Source: Miscanthus floridulus (Eukaryota > Streptophyta > Magnoliopsida > Poales > Poaceae). Taken from it: a DNA stretch of 64,000 nucleotides. Shown in pieces: positions 21,194 through 30,088 of this stretch. The notes below the pieces were generated by a model. The model did no database searches. It had not been told where the DNA came from and saw only the letters and a list, made by a program, of their open reading frames with translations. The stretch is from contig NC_089584.1 of NCBI RefSeq assembly GCF_019320115.1, positions 73,811,533-73,875,532 on the forward strand. The letters are read 5' to 3'. Made by a program: the position numbers and the translations under genes. Positions within the stretch are counted from its first letter, which is position 1. Every line of letters starts with the position of its first letter.

Positions 21194-24100
21194 TCAATTT
21201 TTAGTGAAGTTACTAAAATCAAGTACATTGAGCTCATTCCGCAATCTACAAAATGTAGCCTCATCTAGCGGTTTAGTGAAGATATCCGCTAATTGATCTT
21301 CGGATCTTACACCTTCTAGTGATATATCATTTTTAGCCACATGATCTCTTAGAAAGTGATGGCGGATATCTATATGCTTGGTGCGAGAGTGTTGAACCAG
21401 ATTATTTGCAAGTTTTACCGCACTTTCATTGTCGCACAAAAGAGGTACTTTCTCTAGAACTACTCCATAGTCTAGTAAAGTTTGTTTCATGTATAATATT
21501 TGTGCACAACAAGCACCCGCGGCAATGTATTCCGCTTTGGCGGTGGACAAAGCCACACTATTTTGTTTCTTGGAGGACCAAGACACAAGTGATCTACCAA
21601 GCAAATGGCACCCTCTGGATGTGCTCTTTCTATCAACTTTGCATCCGGCGTAGTCCGAATCGGAATAGCCAATTAATTCAAATAAAGCTCCTTTGGGATA
21701 CCAAAGGCCAATGCTTGGTGTGTGCTTAAGATACCTAAGGATTCTTTTTACGGCAATTAAATGTGTTTCCTTAGGACTAGCTTGAAATCTAGCACACATA
21801 CACACACTAAACATGATGTCGGGCCTAGATGCGGTTAAATATAGCAAGCTACCAATCATAGAACGGTAGAGAGTTTGATCAACCGAGTTACCTCCCTCAT
21901 CTAGGTCGAGATGTCCATTGGTAGGCATTGGGGTCTTGATTGGCTTACATTCATCCATCTTGAATCTCTTGAGAAGATCTTTTGTGTATTTCTCTTGAGA
22001 GATGAAGATGCCTTCTTTCATTTGCTTGACTTGAAAACCAAGAAAGAATGTAAGCTCACCAATCATTGACATCTCGAACTCCTTAGACATCAATTCACCA
22101 AATTCTTTGCATGAGTCTTCATTTGATGATCCAAAGATGATATCATCAACATATACTTGACAAATGAAGATATGCCCATTAAGCTTCTTGGTGAATAGTG
22201 TGGTGTCGACCTTCCCAATGGTGAAGCCCTTCTCAATAAGGAAATTCCGAAGGCGCTCATACCAAGCTCTTGGGGCTTGCTTAAGCCCATATAGTGCCTT
22301 GGACAACCTATAAACATGATTAGGATATCTAGGGTCTTCAAACCTGGGAGGTTGATCAACATAGACTAGTTCATTAATAAAGCCATTTAAGAATGCACTT
22401 TTCACATCCATTTGATATAGTTTCATTTCATGATGTGATGCATATGCAAGAAGGATACGGATGGCTTCTAATCTTACAACCGGTGCAAAGGTTTCTCCAA
22501 AATCTAAACCTTCAACTTGAGAGAACCCCTTTGCAACTAGTCTTGCCTTGTTCCTCACAACAACACCTTGATCATCTTGCTTGTTGCGGAACACCCACTT
22601 TGTTCCAATGACTCTTGCACCTTTTGGTCGCTCTTCAAGATTCCAAACTTCATTGTGAGTGAAGTTGTTCAACTCTTCATGCATGGCATTGATCCAATCC
22701 GGATCTTTAAGAGCTTCTTCTACCTTGGTAGGCTCATAGCAAGAGACAAAAGAGTGATGAGCAATAAATGAAGTAAGTTTTTGAGATCGAGTCATTACAC
22801 CCTTTGATGGACTCCCTATGATGAGATCTTGTGGATGATCTTGTAGGAGAGGTGTATTTCTTCTATTGACCACTTGAGGAGGAGGTTGTGGAGCATCAAC
22901 ATCTTGTGCTTGTACCACCATTTGCTCATGGGAGATATGAGTATCTTCATTTTCTACTCTCCCATCTTTTTCACCATCTTGTGGTACATTTGATGAAGAA
23001 GGTTGGTTAATGACTTGTACATCATCTTCATCATCTTTTGGCTTGATGTCTCCCACTGGAATATTCTTCATAGCCTCCCTCAATGGTTCATCACCTACAT
23101 CATCAAGATTCTCATGTGCTCCTTGGGAGCCATTAGATTCATCAAATTCCACATCATATGTTTCTTCAACCAAGCCGGTGGCATGATTAAATACTCTATA
23201 TGCTTTGGACTTCAATGAGTAACCAACAAGAAAACCTATATCACAACGCCTTTGAAACTTCCCTAGGTGTTGCCGCTTCTTGTAGATGTAGCACTTGCAA
23301 CCAAACACCCTAAAGAAGGAGATGTCCGGCTTCTTTCCATTGAGCAACTCATACGGTGTCTTGACAAGGAACTTTTGAAGAAATAGGCGGTTGGATGCAT
23401 AACATGCGGTGTTGATTGCTTCCGCCCATAGAGCTTCGGGGGTGTTGTACTCATCTACCATTGTCCTTGCAAGAGTGATCAAAGTCCGGTTCTTCCTCTC
23501 AACTACACCATTTTGTTGAGGAGTATAGGTTGCGGAGACTTCATGTTTGATTCCAACTTCATCACAATATGATTCAATGTTTGTGTTGTCAAACTCTTTG
23601 CCATTGTCACTTCTTATCTTTTTGAGCTTTACTTCAAATTCATTTTGAGCTCTCTTGGCAAACTTCTTGAAACAAGATGCAACTTCGGATTTGTCATGAA
23701 GGAAGAACACCCATGTATACCTTGAATAGTCATCCACAATCACAAGACAATAGAGATTTCCTCCCAAACTCTTGTATGTTGTTGGTCCAAATAAATCTAT
23801 GTGTAGGAGTTCTAGCACTCTTGTGGTTGACATAAAAGCTTTGGTTGGATGAGTGTTTGCAACTTGCTTGCTGGCTTGACATGCACTACAAAGCTTGTCC
23901 TTCTCAAACTTCACATCCTTCAACCCTCTCACCAAATCATTCTTCATAAACTTCTTGAGTGAGCTCATCCCAACATGAGCAAGTCTTCTATGCCATAGCC
24001 ACCCAAGTGTTGTTTTGGTGAATAGGCAAGTCTTCAAGTTTGCATCTTCGGAGGTGAAGTCAACTAGATATAAGTTGTTGTATCTAAATCCATTGAATAT

Positions 24101-24421
24101 CACTTGATTGTCATCTACCTTAGTTACAACCACCTCCTTCTCGGTGAACAAGCATTGGAAGCCAAGATCACACAATTGTCCAATGGATAGCAAGTTGAAA
24201 CTCAATGAAGCAACATAGAGCACATTGGAGATGAAATGATCATTTGATATTGCCACTTTGCCCAATCCTTTGACCTTGCCCTTTGAATTATCTCCAAATA
24301 TTATTTTCTCTTGTCCATCTACCTCTTCATCTAGTGAGGTGAACATACGAGGATCATTGGTCATATGTTGAGTGCAACCACTATCAATAACCCAATGACT
24401 TCCACCGGTCTTGTAGTTCAC
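21194..24421 (-). CDS. pol: Sirevirus pol polyprotein, intact
   Basis: 1075 residues without interruption. Protease triad DSG at 13-15 in HWVIDSGCTQHM. GAG-pre-integrase zinc domain about 140-190 (LWHRRLAHVG, CSACQASK). Integrase core with Asp 209 (LHIDLFGP), Asp 272 (RSDNGKEF) and Glu 308 (QNGVVERKN). Copia reverse transcriptase about 608-850 with MDVKSAFLNG and YVDD (757-760). RNase H from about 915 with SDSDYAG, AKAEYIAAG and LLCDNES. The end KPLDEATFCRLRNELNV is usual for copia pol. The frame opens with GTG (24421-24419), directly after a TAG, in the same frame as gag, so it is probably made by readthrough or splicing rather than from its own start. Confidence 0.93.
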   Translation of the reverse strand: MNYKTGGSHWVIDSGCTQHMTNDPRMFTSLDEEVDGQEKIIFGDNSKGKVKGLGKVAISNDHFISNVLYVASLSFNLLSIGQLCDLGFQCLFTEKEVVVTKVDDNQVIFNGFRYNNLYLVDFTSEDANLKTCLFTKTTLGWLWHRRLAHVGMSSLKKFMKNDLVRGLKDVKFEKDKLCSACQASKQVANTHPTKAFMSTTRVLELLHIDLFGPTTYKSLGGNLYCLVIVDDYSRYTWVFFLHDKSEVASCFKKFAKRAQNEFEVKLKKIRSDNGKEFDNTNIESYCDEVGIKHEVSATYTPQQNGVVERKNRTLITLARTMVDEYNTPEALWAEAINTACYASNRLFLQKFLVKTPYELLNGKKPDISFFRVFGCKCYIYKKRQHLGKFQRRCDIGFLVGYSLKSKAYRVFNHATGLVEETYDVEFDESNGSQGAHENLDDVGDEPLREAMKNIPVGDIKPKDDEDDVQVINQPSSSNVPQDGEKDGRVENEDTHISHEQMVVQAQDVDAPQPPPQVVNRRNTPLLQDHPQDLIIGSPSKGVMTRSQKLTSFIAHHSFVSCYEPTKVEEALKDPDWINAMHEELNNFTHNEVWNLEERPKGARVIGTKWVFRNKQDDQGVVVRNKARLVAKGFSQVEGLDFGETFAPVVRLEAIRILLAYASHHEMKLYQMDVKSAFLNGFINELVYVDQPPRFEDPRYPNHVYRLSKALYGLKQAPRAWYERLRNFLIEKGFTIGKVDTTLFTKKLNGHIFICQVYVDDIIFGSSNEDSCKEFGELMSKEFEMSMIGELTFFLGFQVKQMKEGIFISQEKYTKDLLKRFKMDECKPIKTPMPTNGHLDLDEGGNSVDQTLYRSMIGSLLYLTASRPDIMFSVCMCARFQASPKETHLIAVKRILRYLKHTPSIGLWYPKGALFELIGYSDSDYAGCKVDRKSTSRGCHLLGRSLVSWSSKKQNSVALSTAKAEYIAAGACCAQILYMKQTLLDYGVVLEKVPLLCDNESAVKLANNLVQHSRTKHIDIRHHFLRDHVAKNDISLEGVRSEDQLADIFTKPLDEATFCRLRNELNVLDFSNFTKN

Positions 24422-24436
24422 CTACACACAAGAGAT

Positions 24437-26830
24437 TCAAGCTTTAGGGATCCAAACTTGTTGAGGGCCCTTCACCTTCTCAACAAGTGACTTAGCCACC
24501 CAAATCTTCTTAGGCCTACTCTTGTTAGGGGGTCCTAACAACATGACTTTCATCTTTCCACTAAAATCTTTTCTAAGCATGTAGTGAGCATTGAAAGCAA
24601 AGGGTCTAGCATGCTTGGGCAAGGGTTGTGGTGGTGGAGTTTGACACTCATGAGCAAAGTGGCCTTCTTGTCCACACTCAAAACATCTCTTTGGCTTTGG
24701 CTTTGGCTTTGGCTTTGATTGTTGGTGTTGAGCTTGAGCCTTCTTCTTCTCTACACTTGCCATATATCCAATGCCACTTCTATCCATCTTCATGATGGTA
24801 TTCATGAGTAGCTCACTTTGGAGATGCTTGCCCCTAGCAAACTTGCTCAATCCCACCTTGAGATGCTCTTTCTCCATTTTGAGCTTCTTGTTCTCTTCCT
24901 TGAGAATATCATTATTCTTCTCTTCCTTGAGTTTCTTGTTTTCTTCTTTGAGCTTCTCATTCTCAAGGATCAACTCTTTGTCATGATCAAGAGTTTCTAG
25001 CACAATGGTGTTGTGACTTTTCATCTCTTCAAGATCTTTCATGAGCTTCTCATTGTCACTCTTGAGCTTGACATACTCATCATAGTCATTGCACTCAACC
25101 ACTTGCTTGCCTTTGCTACTAGATCCATGCTCAATGCTTTCATCAATTAAATCATCACATGAGGTAGCTATATCAATCTTAACAACATGGTTAGTAGCAT
25201 CATGTGGCTCATTTGGTAAGAATTCTTGTGCAATAATAAGGGTATCATAATTGATCTTTAGAGTTGTATATTCATCTTTTAGCTTGTTGTGACTAGTGAT
25301 AAGCTCATTGTGCACCCACTCAAGTTTATCATTTTTATCTTTAAGCTCTTTCTTAGAAGATTTGAGCTCCTTGAGTTTGGATGATATAGAATCATTTGTT
25401 TCTTTGAGCTCATCATTAGCCTTTTCTAAAGTATCACACTTGGCTAAGAGTGAATCATTTTTAGCATCAAGTTTTTCATTTGTAGCTCTACTCTTTCTAA
25501 TGATCTTAGTATATTTTCTCAAAATTTTGACAAGATCATCATATGTAGGTGAGTCATCATCATCGCTATCGCTATCATCATCGCTAGCATGTTCATCATC
25601 ACTACTATCATCACTCTTAGTTACCTTGTGTTCACCTTTGGCCATAAGGCATAGGTGTGTAGAGGATGATGGCGATGATGGCGGTGAAGATGCAAGATCA
25701 ATTGCAATGGTGGCCACCTTTTCATCGTCACTATCATCATCGGATGATCCACTTGATGAATCAATGTCCGTGAGCCAATCACCTACAATATAGGCCTTGC
25801 CACTCTTCTTCTTCTTGTAGAAGTCTCTCTTTTTGCCATCTCCCTTCTTGTATGGCTTGTTCTTTTTCTTTTCATCTTCATCACTTGAATCATCTTTCTT
25901 GCCCTTGTTCTTGAACTTGTCTTTCTTAGGCTTTGTGCATTGATGAGCTAGATGGCCAAGTTCACCATAATTGTAGCAATCCATCTCGGAGATTGGCTTT
26001 CTTCTTGAGCTAGTGAAGAACTTCTTCTTCTTGCCATCAAACTTGATGCCACTCTTGTTTAGCCTTTTTAGCATCTTGGTGGTCTTCTTCACCATGAGGG
26101 CAAGGCTTTCTTCATCATCTTCATCACTTGAGCTCTCATACTCAAGTCTTGCTTTGCCCTTGTCTTGGCTAGCTTTGAATGCTAAGTCCTTCTCTTTCTT
26201 CTTTGTAGAGGATGAGCCTTCTTGTGGTGTGATGTGCATGTACATCTCATGAGCATTGATCTTTCCCAAGATTTGTGTCGGTGTAGCGGCGGAAAGATCA
26301 CCTTGATGTAGCATGGTCACAATGTGCCCATATTTGTCAATGGGGAGGACACTCAAGATTTTTCTCACAACATCGGATGGTGACATTTGAGTAAGTCCAA
26401 GCCCATTGACTTCCTCTACAAGAACATTTAATCGAGAATACATCTCATTAGCACTTTCTTTGGGAAACATCTCAAAAGAATTTAGCTTTTTAATTACAAG
26501 ATGATAGCGTTCCTCACGCTCACTCTTGGTTCCCTCATGGAGCGCACAAATGTCCGACCATAGTGCATGGGTGTCTTTGTGGTTCCTTACATGATTGAAC
26601 ACATCTTTGCAAAGGCCTCTAAAGATTGTGTTGCGAGCTTTTGCATTCCATTTTTCATAGTTCACTTCATCACCTTGAAGTTGTGCGGCATTCTTAGGTG
26701 TTGGGAACCCTTGAGAGGCGGCTCTAAGTATTCCAACGTCTAGAGCTTCTAAGTACGCTTCCATGTGGATTTTCCAATATGGAAAATCATCTCCCTCAAA
26801 GATAGGAGGAGGTCCATCCCTGTGAGACAT
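24437..26830 (-). CDS. gag: Sirevirus gag, intact frame
   Basis: 797 residues from MSHRDGPPPIFEGDDFPYWK. Capsid domain of the copia UBN2 type over about 10-200. Then Ser/Asp/Glu- and Lys-rich stretches, and a first zinc knuckle at 285-298 in which the second cysteine is tyrosine (CYNYGELGHLAHQC). A long coiled coil follows at about 430-680 (repeated KLKEENKKLKEEK-type heptads). A second, complete knuckle CFECGQEGHFAHEC is at 716-729. The large size with coiled coil and two knuckles fits Sirevirus gag. It ends in TGA at 24439-24437, in frame with pol. Confidence 0.92.
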   Translation of the reverse strand: MSHRDGPPPIFEGDDFPYWKIHMEAYLEALDVGILRAASQGFPTPKNAAQLQGDEVNYEKWNAKARNTIFRGLCKDVFNHVRNHKDTHALWSDICALHEGTKSEREERYHLVIKKLNSFEMFPKESANEMYSRLNVLVEEVNGLGLTQMSPSDVVRKILSVLPIDKYGHIVTMLHQGDLSAATPTQILGKINAHEMYMHITPQEGSSSTKKKEKDLAFKASQDKGKARLEYESSSDEDDEESLALMVKKTTKMLKRLNKSGIKFDGKKKKFFTSSRRKPISEMDCYNYGELGHLAHQCTKPKKDKFKNKGKKDDSSDEDEKKKNKPYKKGDGKKRDFYKKKKSGKAYIVGDWLTDIDSSSGSSDDDSDDEKVATIAIDLASSPPSSPSSSTHLCLMAKGEHKVTKSDDSSDDEHASDDDSDSDDDDSPTYDDLVKILRKYTKIIRKSRATNEKLDAKNDSLLAKCDTLEKANDELKETNDSISSKLKELKSSKKELKDKNDKLEWVHNELITSHNKLKDEYTTLKINYDTLIIAQEFLPNEPHDATNHVVKIDIATSCDDLIDESIEHGSSSKGKQVVECNDYDEYVKLKSDNEKLMKDLEEMKSHNTIVLETLDHDKELILENEKLKEENKKLKEEKNNDILKEENKKLKMEKEHLKVGLSKFARGKHLQSELLMNTIMKMDRSGIGYMASVEKKKAQAQHQQSKPKPKPKPKRCFECGQEGHFAHECQTPPPQPLPKHARPFAFNAHYMLRKDFSGKMKVMLLGPPNKSRPKKIWVAKSLVEKVKGPQQVWIPKA

Positions 26831-26869
26831 CTTGCTCTAAGCGATTAAGCTTAAAAACATGAGCACGAG

Positions 26870-26881
26870 GCTCTGATACCA
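26870..26881 (-). other. primer binding site (initiator Met tRNA type)
   Basis: TGGTATCAGAGC on the minus strand, two bases inside the 5' LTR end at 26884. The same site occurs in the copia element at 2096-2107. Confidence 0.88.
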
Positions 26882-26883
26882 AT

Positions 26884-28458
26884 TGAAAGGATCAAGATGC
26901 CCAAGAGGGGGGGGGTGAATTGGGCTAATTCGAAATTCTCTTGCAATAATCAAATCCTACGGATAGCCCAATTAACCCCTTGTGCCTAGAAAAGTGTTTC
27001 TATTAAACTAATGCACAACGAACTCACAACCTATGTTCCAAACTTACTCTAGCAAGCAATTCTATGGATGTAAAACAAGTATTGAATTGCTCAAAGTAAA
27101 TACTCAAGGTAAGTGCTCAAAGTAAATAGAGAGAGAAAGGAACGCGACGATGTTTTGCTAAGGTATCGGAGAGTCGCCACTCTCCACTAGTCCTCGTTGG
27201 AGCACCCACGCAAGGGTGTAGCTCCCCCTTGATCCGCGCAAGGATCAAGTGCTCTCTACGGGTTGATTCTTCGACACTCCGTCGCGATGAATCACCCAAA
27301 GCCGCTCACAACTTGAGTTGGGTCACCCACAAGCTCCGCCGGGTGAACACCAAACTCCCAATCACCACCAAGCCATCTAGGTGATGGCGATCACCAAGAG
27401 TAACAAGCACGAACTCTCACTTGACCACGCGAAGCCTAATGAGAAGATGGATGCACACTTTGCTACTCTTGATTTGCTAGTGAGGCTACTCTCTTGGATT
27501 CTCAAATCACAAACACCTCACTAGGACCTTGCTCTTCTTGGCACTCACAAACGTGTTTCTCAGCTGTTGGAATGAGCAAAAGTTGCTCCACTCATGAGTG
27601 GAGCTTCTATTTATAAGGCAGCCTGAAAAACGAACCGTTATGAGCTTCTGCGGGATGACCGGACGCTCCAATTGTTTTGACCGGACACTCCGGTCAGTTC
27701 AACCCGCGAACAGTTTTCAAGTGATGACCGGACGCTGTCAGGGTCTGGTCAGTACTGACCGGACGCGTCCGGTCGCTCTTGGATGCTTACTGTAAACAAC
27801 CGGATGCTGGATACTCAGGATCCGGTCACCACTGACCAGACGCGTCCGGTCACTCTTTCCCAAGTCTGGACCCTTACTGGAGTCGACCGGACGCTAGTCC
27901 TCAGTGTCCGGTCACACGACCTTCCAGCGTCCGGTCACACCAAACTTGTTCTTCACGGTCAAATGAACTGACCGGACCCTGCGGCCAGCGTCCGGTCGCA
28001 CCAGAGCCAGCGTCCGGTCAGTGTTTGACCCTCCATTCACTTCCAACTTTCGAACATATGTGAATGAAGTTTGCTCCAAAGGATCTTAGGCATTCATAGG
28101 AGCTACCTAGAGCTAGTTTTAACAAGTGTGCACCACACCTAACTCACTAGACTCAACTAGGTCAAGCTACCCGTTCATACCCCCCTTAATAGTATGGCCA
28201 AAGGAAAAACAAAGTCCTAAACTACTCTAAGTGTCTCTCCAACTCCAATCGACACTTAGAACTAGTTATCCTTAACCTTGTCATCCATCCTTTAAAAACT
28301 GAAACGATTTCCATTGTAGGGGCATGACAACCTTGATTGCCCAATCGATCTCCATTACCATGACCTAACTTAATTGCCTCTGCAAAACACACGTTAGTCA
28401 TAGTAATCTTGTATTGACATTAATCACCAAAATCCAACTAGGGGCCTAGATGCTTTCA
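26884..28458 (-). repeat. 5' LTR of the Sirevirus
   Basis: Begins TGAAAGCATCTAGGCCCC at 28458 on the minus strand and ends GATCCTTTCA at 26884. TATA box TATAAATAG at 27615-27607. An 18-base perfect palindrome GACCGGACGCGTCCGGTC at 27757-27774 lies in the upstream cluster. Confidence 0.92.
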
Positions 28459-28463
28459 CCGTC

Positions 28464-30088
28464 CACCCACCAATCTAGACCTCCCGGAGGCTGCTCAGAA
28501 GACTCCAGGAGTTATGGCTCTGCCCTTTGGGCTCGCCAACGTCACCACCACTTTCCAAGATGCCCTAAGGGGCAAATTCGCTGACTAGGTGGGAGACGCT
28601 CATCCGTTCGCCGAGCAGTTCACCGACTAGCCTTCGTTGGCCGTCAACATGCTCCATGTTAGCCGGCGCCCTGCTGTGTCCCTCCACACCATCTTGGAGG
28701 AGAGTCTAGGCTCCGAGTCCCAAGACTCCATAGAGACCCTCACCGAAACCTTCGCTAAACAATTTCCTCTCCCTCCTCTCTGGGGGGCGTGATCTTCAAC
28801 GTCAGCGTCGATAGCCCCCTCGAAACGGCGAGACCGAGGAGGAACGCGCCGCTCGCGAGAACCAAAACATCAACCGTGCACAACGCCGAGCAAACGAGCA
28901 TGCCCTCGTGATGGCCGAGCAGCAGCTCGACTCATAAGGGAGGCCACTCTAGTGCAACCTCGATGAAGAGTTTCTCCGCGTTGATGGCCATGATGTTTTC
29001 ATGACTCTAAGCGCCAATCTAGCAGTAGCCACCAATGAGCTCGCCCGCCTCCCATAGACACCCAAGCTCACCAAGGTCGCTGCCATGCTTAAAGTAGTGC
29101 ACTATCAGGTCAATGAGATCCACCAGGATTAGAGACCCTCTTACTCCACTTCGATCCACCAATCAGTTGCCACAAGGACCGACCACTGCCAAAGTCGCTT
29201 CACCGACCAGCACCACGATGACAGGCAGCCCCCCAAGGTGGAGCTAGGGTTGATCACGCTGAACATCACTGCCAACACGACCAGGAGGTCGACCAGGACG
29301 TCCGGGTGCATCTCAACAATCATTGAGATGCACGACGGTGCATCGATGAACACTGATTTGGTCGCCATGAAGATGAAATCCACCGCCGTTAGGAGTACGA
29401 ACAAGAGTATGGTAACCCAGACTCAGCTGTCGAACCACTCGCTGGTGGCAATACCGCTGACAACGGCGTCGACAACTCCAAGGGGCCTCTAGCGTTTATA
29501 AGGACACTCCGAACGCTTCAGTGGCCCTATGGTTTCAAGATCACTGGGGTCGAGCCCTATGAAGGAAGAATGAACCCGACATAGTGGCTATAGGCTTATG
29601 CCTCTGCTGTCCGTGCCACCGAAGGAGGCTCTAATGTCATGGCAAACTACCTTCCTATCATGCTGATGCCTGTCGCCATGAGCTGGTTTACCAGCCTTGC
29701 CCCGGACTCCATCGAATCCTAGGAGGATTTGAAAAAAGTCTTCACCGATAACTACATGGCCACGTGCACTTGCCCGGGCACCAAGCATGACCTAAACCGC
29801 ATCGACCAGAAGTCGTCTGAGCTCCTCCGTAGCTACATCCAACGCTTTTTTGAGATGAGGAACTCTATCCCCAACATCACGGAAGCTGAGGTCATCACCG
29901 CCTTCATCCGAGGACTCCACCACCGTGAGCTCTGCTCCAAGTTCAACCGCAAGCCGCCTATTGGGATCAGCGAGATGATCACAACCGCCAACCAGTACAC
30001 CAATGCTGAGGAGGCCGAGGTGCGCTTTAATGAGGATGCAGGCACCCAACGACCAACACGCCAACCCCAGCAATTGCCCATGGTCTGA
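28464..30088 (+). pseudogene. gag: Tat-type gypsy gag, continued after the Sirevirus
   Basis: The gag frame of the element starting at 9462 (its first part lies at about 10084-10324) resumes here. The recognisable capsid domain (Retrotrans_gag type) is at about 29500-30060: VMANYLPIMLMPVAMSWF, then LLRSYIQRFFEMRNSIPNI and TAFIRGLHHREL. At least ten in-frame stops, mostly TAG or TGA, interrupt it. The C-terminal gag part with its zinc region is deleted: at about 30073 the frame jumps to the protease leader. The matching sequence survives in the inverted copy at 35020-35475. Confidence 0.75.

Larger units (their letters stand above)
10325..28458 (-). mobile_element. complete Sirevirus (Ty1/copia) with env-like third gene
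   Basis: Two LTRs of about 1574 bases (28458-26884 and 11897-10325) bound gag, pol and an env-like frame on the minus strand, flanked by the perfect target duplication CCGTC. Without the 4.88 kb nested element it is about 13.25 kb. Other Sirevirus marks are the Met-tRNA primer site, several polypurine tracts before the 3' LTR, and palindromic GACCGGACGCGTCCGGTC motifs in the LTRs. By eye the LTRs differ by roughly 2 percent. gag and pol are open. The 3' LTR terminus has decayed from TG to TA at 10325-10326. Confidence 0.92.

Noticed and set aside
25296..25793. Ser/Leu-rich plus-strand open stretch of 165 codons
   Set aside because: Complement of the Asp/Glu/Lys-rich coiled-coil part of the intact gag. 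An expected shadow.
28515..28580. Peptide MALPFGLANVTTTFQDAL resembling the gypsy RT motif PFGLxNAPxTF
   Set aside because: It lies upstream of the capsid domain in the gag leader, with no other RT motif around it. The real RT is at about 30900-31450.
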